From Prorocentrum cordatum (taxonomy: Eukaryota > Sar > Dinophyceae > Prorocentrales > Prorocentraceae), in contig CAUYUJ010015498.1 of the NCBI GenBank assembly GCA_963575745.1, forward strand, positions 93,710 through 157,709: 64,000 bases of DNA, given 5' to 3'. The notes beneath the pieces were generated by a model that worked only from the letters and a program-made list of their open reading frames with translations, was not told the DNA's origin and did no database searches. The first letter of the stretch is position 1. Each line of letters opens with the position of its first letter. This document shows positions 17,344-25,646 of this stretch, one piece after another. Position numbers and translations under genes: made by a program.

Positions 17344-20249
17344 ATGGCCGACGCTGCGGCCAGCGACGCGGAGACGCTGCGTCTCGCGGGCCCAGGCGGC
17401 GAGGTCAGCGACCCCATCGTCGTCGTCGTCGTTGTCGTCGTCGTCGTCGCCGTCGTCGTCGCCGTCGTCGTCTCGGCGAGGTCAGCGACGCGGAGACGTT
17501 GCAGCTCGCGGGCCCAGGTGAGGGAGAGATCCAGGAGGCGCTCATCCAAGAGTTGGGCTTGGGCGCCGAGGGGGCGCCGCGATCCGATGGTGGTCCATCC
17601 GCGGCGGCGCCGCCGTCCGATGGTGGCCCATCCGCGGCGGCGCCGCCGTCCGATGGCGGCCCATCCGCGGCGGCGCCGCCATCCGAGGCGCCAGAAGAAA
17701 AGGAGGCTGATGAGGAGGAGGGCGCATCGCGGGCCGCGCTCAGGAGGCCAGCCGCTGCCACCAAGCCAGCTATGAAGCCAGCTATGAAGACGGGGAAGGC
17801 CCGCGCTGAGGAGAAGGCCGCTGCCGTGGCCAAGGAGAAGGCCCGCGCCAAGGAGGAGGTGAAAGCAGCCGCCAGGGAGAAGGCCGAGGCCGTGGCCAAG
17901 GCAAAGGAGGCCGCCAGGAACAAGGGGACGGGATACGCCGACATCGCGAGCTTCATGCGGCCGGCGGTCGCAACGTCGAAGGGCGCGGCACCGCCACCGC
18001 CGAAGAGGGTGTCGGCGAGCGCGAGCTCCGCGAAGGCGAGCGGAGGCCCCCCGCAGGCCGCCGCGTCGGCGAGCGCGAAGCCGAAGGGCGCGGCACCGCC
18101 ACCGCCGAAGGGGGCGTCGGCGAGCGCGAAGGGCGCGGCGGCGGCACCGCCACCGCCGAAGGGCGCGAAGCAGCAGGGCGTGCCGCCGAAGGCGAAGGGC
18201 GCGCCGCCGAAGGCGACGGAGGCGATGTCGCCGCCGAAGGCGAAGGCGGCGGGCACGGCAACCGAGGATGACGGCTGGGGCGAGGACGCGTCGGGCGCCA
18301 AGTGGAAAGTCGGGGCGTTCGCCCTGAACAGCAGCCCAAGCAAGAGGGCGCAGCAGCTGTGTATGGAGGAAGCAGAAAGAGCTTACTTGTGCGACCGATG
18401 CCAGCAACCATGCGACGTTATGAAGGCGTACCCCGTCCGCGTCACCAAAAAAGGACAAGTGTTCAGATGCGCGCTGTGCAGCCCGAGAGGGGTGCAGGCC
18501 ACCAGAGCGCCCGAGTGGAAGGAGGTATCGTCGGGCCTCAAGAGCTTCAGCGTCGAGGAGAGGACGAGCTTCTGGGCCTCGGTGAAGGACTGCCCACATA
18601 CGTTCGCAGTCAAAAAGTTCTTGAGAGAGACGCTGACGAGCATCAAGGAAAAGGGGAGCAAGCACATGACGAAGGGGGGCTACTACCCGTTGGGCTGGTA
18701 CAAAAGGCAGGGGTTCCCGTGCAAGAGGATCCGCAAGACGTGCACGGACACGTTGTCCCACTCAATTTTGGGAATGTGCTACAAGGTGGACATTCACCTG
18801 TTCGAGAAGTGGGAGGCCCAGATCGCGAGTCGCTCGAGAACCGAAGGGGTTGAGGCCGAAGTTTCAGACGAGGGGGATGCTAATGAGAACAAGACGATGA
18901 AGAAGAAGGCTGCCGCGGCCTCCCAGCATGACGACCAGGGTGACACGGATGATTCTTTCGAACAGGATGAGGACGATGATGAGGTGGAGGACGCGCCTGA
19001 GGCGAGCACGTGCTCCGACGAGGAGGAGCCCCATTCCGATAAGGCCGATGACGATGATCAGTACGGCACCGATGACAGCATGGGTGATGGGGACGGTTCG
19101 TATGTGAAGAGTAGCGATTCCGACGATGGCAGCGACGCAAAGAAGGGCAACGCCAAGGGCAAGGCGAAGGATCAGGATAAGGACGCGCGCAAGGGTAAAG
19201 ACAAGGAGAAGCAAAGGGGCAAGGATAAGGACAAGGATAAGGACAATGATGCGGGCAAGGAAAAGGACGGCGGCAAGCGCAAGGCTAAGGACAAGGATAA
19301 GGACGGCGGCACGCACAAGGATAAGGACAGCGGCAACCACAAGGATACGGCGAATGACGGCGGCAAGCATAAGGATAAGGACAGCGGCAAGCATAAGGAC
19401 AAAGGCGCTGACAAGGACAATGACAGCGGCAAGCATAAGGACAAAGGCAGTGGCAAAGAGAAAATCAAAGGTACCGATAAGGATAACGACGCTGGCAAGA
19501 GTCGGAGCAAGGATAAGGATGATAGCACGGGTAAAGACGGCGGCAAGCACAAGGACAAGGCTAGCGGCAAGAACGCATATAAGAATGCGGACGGCGGCAA
19601 GCATAAGGACAAAGACAGCGGAAAACATAAAGATAAGGACACTGGCAATGATACGGCCAAGGGCAAGGCTAAGGACGCTGACAAGGGCAGTGGCACGGGC
19701 AAGCGCAAGGGCGCTGAGATGTCCGATTCGGCTCCTGCTTCCAAGAAGTCCAAGAAGGTGAAGCCGCCGAGCACCAGCAGCAGCTCGGGCTCGGACAGCG
19801 ACAGCAGCTCGGACGCCCCGCCTCCGCGCGGGCGCGGACAGCGAGGACCTTCTGCGCCCCCGACCGAGACCGAGAGGGAGCGCAAGGCGCGCGAGAAGGC
19901 AGAGAAGAAGGAGAAGGCAGACGCAGCTAAGAAGGAGAAATATCTCAAGCTCCTGGTCACGCGCTCCCTGGCCAAGATCGTGATGCCCATGTCCAAGCTG
20001 GAGATGGCGGTGCAGTCTGGCACCCCAGGGGTCAGCAAGATCCCAGAGGCCATCATGACGCAGGCCACTGGGCTGCTGGAGAAGCTGAGCACGATGAAGA
20101 AGGTCGGAGAGAAGATCAATAAGAACAAGGCCTACCCGTCGACGTTCACGTGGACCGCGGAGGAGGTCCACGCCTGCGCGCAGCAGGCGACCGCGCAGGC
20201 CCAGGTGGTGAACGCGATGGCCAAGTCGATGGCAGCTCTCCCTGGCTGA
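17344..20249 (+). CDS. Large Lys/Asp-repeat protein with a Cys4 zinc-finger-like module, one 77-bp intron
   Basis: With the intron at 17,404-17,480 removed, ATG 17,344 gives 942 residues beginning MADAAASDAETLRLAGPG. Order: three SDGGPSAAAPP repeats; a Lys/Ala helical region; Pro/Lys spacers; a more conserved-looking core of about residues 300-460 with YLCDRCQQPCDV and FRCALC (four Cys at about 323-353), then HTFAVKKFLRETL and GGYYPLGWYKRQGFPCKRI; an acidic stretch; about 25 GGKHKDKDSGK-like repeats; and a helical C-terminus. Nuclear or chromatin-associated function is only inferred from composition. Family not recognised. Confidence 0.65.
17404..17480 (+). other. 77-bp GT-AG intron flanked by a 15-bp direct repeat
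   Basis: GGCGAGGTCAGCGAC is present at 17,398-17,412 and 17,475-17,489. Splicing GAG/GTCAGC...GGCGAG/GTCAGC removes 77 bp of (GTC)n and puts the ATG at 17,344 in frame with the long downstream frame. The duplicated AGGT target is the hallmark expected of an introner insertion. Confidence 0.65.
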
Positions 20250-20397
20250 GCCGACGATGGCCAGGACGTCGCCCCCTGAGGGCGTGATTGCCCGCGGCGC
20301 GCCCGCGCTGCGGCGCGCCGCGCCCCGACAGGTGGGCAGGCGCTCGTCGGCGGGTGCGGTTGGAACAGAAAAGGAAAAATGGTGGATTGCGCGCGGG

Positions 20398-20590
20398 GGC
20401 GATGTCGATCGCTCGGCGGGGGTGGAGGGGGGAAGCGATGACGATCGCTGGGGCGAGCACGAGAGCGATGTCGATCGCACCGCGGGGGTGGAGGGGGCAA
20501 GCGATGTCGATCGCTCGGCGGAGGTGGAGGGGGGGGGGGGGGCGATTGCGATCGCTGGAGGGGGGAAGCGATGAAGCGATAGCGATCGCT
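20398..20590. repeat. AGCGATNNNNATCGCT cluster before the fifth gene
   Basis: Copies at 20,398 (first arm GGCGAT), 20,434, 20,464 (last arm ATCGCA), 20,500, 20,541 and 20,575. Spacers are GTCG, GACG, TGCG and AGCG, and linkers are CGGCGG(G/A)GGTGGAGGGGG. It follows a GC-rich 3' flank and an A-rich word (GAACAGAAAAGGAAAAATGG). Confidence 0.9.
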
Positions 20591-20620
20591 TGGGCGGGCG
20601 GGGCGAGGCTGGGCACACAA

Positions 20621-20638
20621 TAGCCGCGTCGGCTCGAG
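20621..20638 (+). promoter_or_regulatory. Spliced-leader-like element upstream of the transposase gene
   Basis: TAGCCGCGTCGGCTCGAG has the same length and ends as the spliced-leader core TAGCCATTTTGGCTCAAG; only the central bases and one A/G differ. It is 30 bp after the last palindrome. A 32-bp sequence shared with 14,380 follows, then the ATG at 20,696. Confidence 0.45.
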
Positions 20639-20695
20639 GCTCGACCGCAGGGAGTTGGCGGCGAGCCCACCGAGCCTCGCCGAGCTCGGCGCACG

Positions 20696-22822
20696 ATGGC
20701 CGCGTCGGCCCGCGCCTCTGGAACTGCGAGGGCCGCGCGAACGATGGGTGACGTCGTCGACGACAGCAAGGCCAGGCGGCGCAAACTATCCGAACTCATC
20801 CGCACGAGTGGGATCACGGGCAGAGCCCTCGCACAGCTCGCCAAGAAGATCTCGCATCAGCCTGACGTAGTCGAGCACGTAACCCGACAAAATATCCGTA
20901 ACACCTTTGATGACGTGCTCAATGCCGTCTCGACGACCATCCAGCTGCCCGTGGACGGCGGCGGCACGCCGTTCGAGTGGACGATCGCCCGAGTCGACAA
21001 GCTCCTGAATTACATGTGTCGTGAAAACACACCGTACAGTGAGCGATTCGCGGAGGCGGTGAGCAGCGCCCGTGGCGCGCCGCTCAATCTGGTGTTGTAT
21101 GCTGACGAAGTCACGCCAGGCGACGCATTGGCCCTTCGGTACGATCGGAAATTCTGGGTATTGTTCTTTACCTTCACAGAGTTCGGCGTTGCACATCTGC
21201 ACAGCGAAGAGCTGTGGCTGCCGCTGGGGATTCTGCGGACAACAGTGAGCGACAGCGTGGACGGCGGCATCTCATGCGTTGTTCGGCTCCTCCTTGGGGA
21301 GGTGTTCTTCGGGCGCAGCAGGCTGGCGAGCTCTGGCGCGCCCGTGGCGCTTGCCAGCGGCACCTCGGTGCTGGTGCGGGCGCGGGTTGGCAAGATTCTC
21401 GCCGACATGGACGCTCACAAAGGCATCCTATGTTTGAGGGGCGCCAACGGCTGGAGGCCGTGCTTGAAGTGCAAGAACGTGATCATGAAGTCTGCCTCCG
21501 TCGGCGGCTATTTCGTCGACATATGTTGCCACGGGTTCGCGCGCTTCGACGCGCAGTCAGCCGACGACGTGTGGAAGCTGTGGGGCGACCTCGCCGCTGC
21601 GTGGGCGACCGCGGGGTTACCTGGCCATGTATCGAAAGGTGACTTCAAGAAGCTCGACAAGGCCAGCGGTTTCAACTATCATCCCAACGGCCTGCTGGAG
21701 GATAAGGAATTGCGGGCAGTCGTGAAGCCGCCCGACATGGCATATGACAGCATGCACAACCTGTGGAGCAACGGCGCCGTTGGATGGGAGGTGTTTGCGT
21801 TTACGACGGCGTGCAATAGCAATGCGAGCATCACCTTTCCCGATTTCCACAGGTTCACGCGGCGCTGGCAGTTCCAGCGCGGGCGCTCGCGAGCTGTGCA
21901 CAATATGTTCTCGCCTGGGCACGCGACCGCGAGCAAGAAGTCATTCAAGGCAGGCGCGAGCGAGCTGGCATCGCTCATCCACCTCGCGGTGGCGTTCGCC
22001 GAGGAGAAAGTCGTCGGCATCGAGTCTCTCGAGCGCGAACTGGCGTCCCTCCGCGCGCGCGGCCTGCTGGCGCGCGCGTTCATGGACGTAAAGCGTGGGA
22101 CAGTCGCCCCTCGCAACGACTTCGTTGCATCGGCTGAAGTCCATCTGGGCTTGCACAAGCAGGCTTGCGGCGTCCGCTACGTGAAGCCCAAGCACCACTA
22201 CGTGCTCCACAACGCGGACCAGGAGCCCAAGGAGCTCGACTGCTTCGTGACGGAGCGCCACAACAAGATGGTAAAATCAGTCGCCGAACCAGTGCTTTGC
22301 ACCTCGCGCTTTGAGTGCACGGCGCTCGCGAGCGCAGTGTTGCACCAAGAGAGACAACTCGAACAAATGGGGCCGACTGGCAACGCGCTGACGGGGACTG
22401 CAGCCGACTCCGACGAGTTGCGCTCCTTTGTCGGGGACGTCGACGTCTCCGTGTCGGTTTCGCTGCGCTGGGGCGGGCAAACGTACAGCGTGGGCGATGT
22501 GGTTCGCTCGCGCGGTGGCGAGATGTTCGTCCTCGACGCGTGCGCTGCCATCTCTGGCGAACTGCGCGTCGTTGCGCGCGGGATCGAAATTTCAGCGCGC
22601 TCGCAGGGCAGGAGTACTGGGCGCGTGATCGACGAGCTCCTCATCATCAAGATGGCCGATGCCTGCCTGGAGCCCACGGCGTGGGCGTGGCGCGGGACGC
22701 GCAGAGGCGACTACGTAGTCTTGCACTCGCAGCGCCGCGCCGCGAGGAAAAGGAGAAAAGCGCCGCGCCGCGGGCGGGGGGGGGATGCAGGGAGCGATGG
22801 GGATCGCGGGGGTGGGGGGGGG

Positions 22823-22889
<67 letters not shown>

Positions 22890-23278
22890 CGGGGGGGGGA
22901 TGCAGGGAGCGATGGGGATCGCGGGGGTGGGGGGGGGGGAGGGAGGCAGGGAGCGATGGGGATCGCTCGGCTGAAGCGATGGCGCTCGCTTGGGAAGGCA
23001 GGGAGCGATTGCGATCGCTTGGGAAGGCAGGGAGCGGTGGGCATCGCTCGGCTGAAGCGATTGCGATCGCTCGCGGCGGCGGCGCCCGCTCCGCTGCACC
23101 CCCGCCCCTCCCCGAGCCGCGCGGCAGCGGGCGCGCGCGGCCATGGGGCCGCATCAGCCGCGTGGGCCGCCGCCGAGCCACCTGGTCACGAAGGCGGCGG
23201 CGCCGCGCTTCGAGGCGCCGCCCGTGGTGCCGTCGAGGCTCGACCGCATGGAGTTGGCGGCGTGCCCATCGAGGATGA
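20696..23278 (+). CDS. CACTA/TNP2-like DDE transposase
   Basis: About 690 residues of complex sequence from the ATG, or from Met 17 (MGDVVDDSKARRRKLSELIR). Candidate catalytic blocks are YADEVTPGDAL (Asp 137), ILADMDAHKGIL (Asp 237/239) followed by GANGWRPCLKCKNV (CxxC at 256-259), and MAYDSMHNLWSNG (Asp 351, His 354). This order matches TNP2-type transposases of CACTA/Plavaka elements, which cut and move DNA. A knuckle-like GGYFVDICCHG and a basic C-terminus follow. The last 165 codons only translate poly-G and palindromes and overlap the next gene, so the true stop is probably near 22,780 and lost in the homopolymer. Terminal inverted repeats were not identified. Confidence 0.6.
22793..23071. 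repeat. AGCGATNNNNATCGCT cluster around a poly-G run
   Basis: Copies at 22,793 and 22,908 (last base G), 22,952, 22,975 (GGCGCTCGCT), 23,004, 23,033 (AGCGGTGGGCATCGCT) and 23,056. An uninterrupted run of 64 G (22,826-22,889) lies between the first two. The AGCCGCGCGGC at about 23,115 could be a further divergent AGCC...GGC element before the next ATG. Confidence 0.85.
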
Positions 23279-24212
23279 CGGCGCCGCCGCCCGTGCCGAA
23301 GCCGCCCGTGGCGCCGCCGCCGCGCGTGGCGAGGCCGCCCGTGGCGCCGCCGCCAGTGGCGAAGCCGCCCGTGGCGTCGTCGGGCGCCGTGGCGCCCGTG
23401 CCGCTGCGGCCGCAACGCGCTCGCCACGACGACGAGTTCGCGGCGCCCTCGCTCGATGAGAACGCCGCGGCGTCTCGTCGGTGGCTCCTCCAGCGAGCTC
23501 GCGAGCTCTCGGCGGCCCCAGCCGCCGCCGCCGCCGTCGCTGAGGAGGGCGCCGCCGCCGTCACTGAGGAGGGCGCCGCCGCCGTCACTGAGGAGGGCGC
23601 CGCCGTCACTGAGGAGGGCGGCGACGCCGAGGAAGGCGCCGCCGCCGTCACTGAGGGGGCGCCGCGACGCCGCCGCCTCCCGCGTCGGAGGTGTGGCTTC
23701 GGAAGCGGCCGCGGGCCGATATCAAGGCCGAGGGGGGCAGCGCGGCGCACCGCTTCCCGAGGGCGCGCGGCGAGGGGTGGGACGCCGAGGCGGCGGCGAT
23801 CAGGCTGCCGCCTGTTGTGCCTGAGGCACTGCGCCGTGGCGGGGAGGGCACCGAGTGGGAGATGGCGCCGTGGTGGCCCGACATCGAGGTCCACCACAGG
23901 CGATACATGCAGTCCCTGGTCCTGGCGTTCCAGTATTGGGTCGAGGCATCGGCCCAGTACCATGCCTTTGCGGCAGAAATGCAGAGGCTGGGCCTGGACG
24001 GCTATCTGGCAGCAGCGAAGGCTTCCTACGACCAGGCGTGGGAAGATTGGACGGAGCAGGTGCAGTTCGAGGTCGCAGACGACGGCGGGGTCGACTGGTC
24101 GCGGCGGCCAGGCAGCCGCTACGACGTGGCGTCGCGGCAGCACGCGGCGGCGGCAGGAGCGGCAGAGGCAGCCGCCTCTGCGGCGGCGGGAGCGGCAGCA
24201 CGCCCGCAGTGA
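23143..24212 (+). CDS. Unrecognised Pro/Ala/Glu-rich protein with a helical C-terminal domain; frame change inside
   Basis: From ATG at 23,143 the protein is Pro/Val/Ala-rich (PPVAPPPRVARPPVAPPP), then carries four or five GAAAVTEE repeats. Near 23,655 the frame must change by one base, in the repeat or in a G-run, to continue as TPPPPASEVWLRKRPRADIK and a complex domain: EWEMAPWWPDIEVHHRRYM, then AFQYWVEASAQYHAFAAEMQ and YDQAWEDWTEQVQFEV. It ends in poly-Ala and a stop at 24,210-24,212. I could not find a clean direct-repeat intron here, so a natural or sequencing indel is as likely. The C-terminal part is the one to search. Confidence 0.5.
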
Positions 24213-24298
24213 GCGCTGGCATGGAGTGCCGCGCGCGGGCGCGGCGCGCGAAGGGGAGCGGCGGACGCGTCACCGCGCGCGCGCAGAGGTAAAAACGA

Positions 24299-24341
24299 AG
24301 CGATGGGGATCGCTGGGCGGAGGTGAAGCGATGGCAATCGC
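24299..24341. repeat. Last two palindromes, the second cut by the gap
   Basis: AGCGATGGGGATCGCT at 24,299-24,314; AGCGATGGCAATCGC at 24,327 loses its final T to the N run. An A-rich word, GAGGTAAAAACGA, precedes them. Confidence 0.9.
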
Positions 24342-24441
24342 NNNNNNNNNNNNNNNNNNNNNNNNNNNNNNNNNNNNNNNNNNNNNNNNNNNNNNNNNNN
24401 NNNNNNNNNNNNNNNNNNNNNNNNNNNNNNNNNNNNNNNNN
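24342..24441. other. Assembly gap (100 N)
   Basis: Exactly 100 N, the usual placeholder for a gap of unknown size. Sequence style changes across it, so adjacency of the two sides is not assured. Confidence 0.98.
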
Positions 24442-25320
24442 GCCTTCTCGCCCCGCGCCGCGCGAAGCCGCGGGAGAGCGCGGCCGCCTCCGCGCCCCCC
24501 CCCCCCTCGCGCAGGGGAATGCCTGCGCGCCTCTGCGCGGGCGGACGACCCGCTGGTCCGCAGGCCCCTCTCTCTCTAGGCGCCAGCAGCCCGGGGCGAA
24601 TCCAGCCGCGGCGACGAGGGGAGGGTACAGTCAACCAGCATAGTAAGGAGGCGCGCTAAGGATGCAGGGGCCTTGGAAGCCCATCTCGATGCTTTTCGAG
24701 AGGGGCACGGCCAGCGAAAGCGGCGAAGGATGGACCGAGGAGGCAAGGATGCAATGGTACCCTTGGAGAGGTCGCCCATCTTTACTATGCGGGTTGACTG
24801 TACAGTGGAGGCCGGTCCACACCGCAGCATCCGCATCCGGGCAACTCGCCTGGGCATCGTTCCTGGATGGGCTCGTGCGGGTGCGTGAGAAACGTCTAGA
24901 ACTCACCAGCACCACTACTCCCGGAGCCCTGCCCAGATGCGCTCTGACCCACATCCCGATGCGCACCCAGCCATGGCGAAGATGGCCCCTTCGGATGCCC
25001 AGAAAGGCGAACCCTGAGACCCCAGGATGTCCATCGATTCTTGGTGCTCGAACGCCACGCTGTCCACAGCAAAACCATCGAAACCCAAGAAACCCAGGGC
25101 ACCCTGGAAGCAAGCAGGGGCCTCCACTGTAGCGGTGCCGGCGAGAACGCGTCTTGTGGACACTCGCGTGGGGTTCGCACTGGCCTCCCCCCCTGCAACC
25201 GATCTCGGCGAGCGCTGGCGACGACGGACCCACCACAACGGCCGTCGATCGATTGACATCATCATCAACATCACTCTCTTCGTCACATCAGCACCAGCGT
25301 TGTCTACATCAGAGAGAGCG
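24442..25320. other. No supported gene
   Basis: The first 140 bp are CGCGGCC-rich and resemble the 3' flanks of the plus-strand genes. The remainder is mixed-composition sequence with short overlapping frames in several registers and no recognisable motif. A TCA-rich stretch (25,255-25,320) leads into the next repeat. Confidence 0.4.
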
Positions 25321-25339
25321 TGATCCACCGCCGCTTTAC

Positions 25340-25620
25340 TGTGGAAAATCCCCCCCTTCTTCCTCCAAAACCCGGGGGTCCCCCCCCCTTCGAAAATCCT
25401 CCCACGGCTGGACCCCCCCCTTCCCCCGGCAAACCCCCCTTCCCCTTAACCCCACCCCCCTCCAAAAAACCCGGGGGGGGGTCACTACCGGCTGGACCCC
25501 ACCCCCTCCAGAAAACCAAGGGGGTCACTACAGTTCCGGACCCCCCCTCCCCCCCCTCCCTCTAGAAAACCTGGAGGGTCACTACCGGTTCGAACCTCCC
25601 CTCTCCCCCCCCCCACCCAC
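25340..25620. repeat. C/G-run repeat with GGTCACTACCGG units
   Basis: Units contain AAAACC, C or G homopolymers, and GGTCACTACCGG(C/T)T, about 60-70 bp apart. The last unit, GGGTCACTACCGGTTCGAACC (25,577), pairs with an inverted copy at about 28,630. Confidence 0.75.
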
Positions 25621-25646
25621 TCGCCACCGGCAAACGATTCCCGGGT
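25577..25646 (+). repeat. Left inverted-repeat arm enclosing the C-rich satellite
   Basis: GGTCACTACCGGTTCGAACC and CCGGCAAACGATTCCCG are found in reverse complement at 28,548-28,650 in mirrored order, so the satellite is bounded by inverted repeats about 3 kb apart. Confidence 0.7.

Noticed and set aside
8978-24341. Cyanobacterial origin, because GCGATCGC (HIP1) is abundant
   Set aside because: The repeated word is AGCGATNNNNATCGCT, and many copies lack the GCGATCGC octamer. Spliceable introns, satellites and retroelements point to a dinoflagellate nucleus.
25577-25597. GGTTCGAACC resembling a tRNA B-box
   Set aside because: No A-box, anticodon stem or acceptor stem could be fitted around it; it belongs to the inverted-repeat arms.
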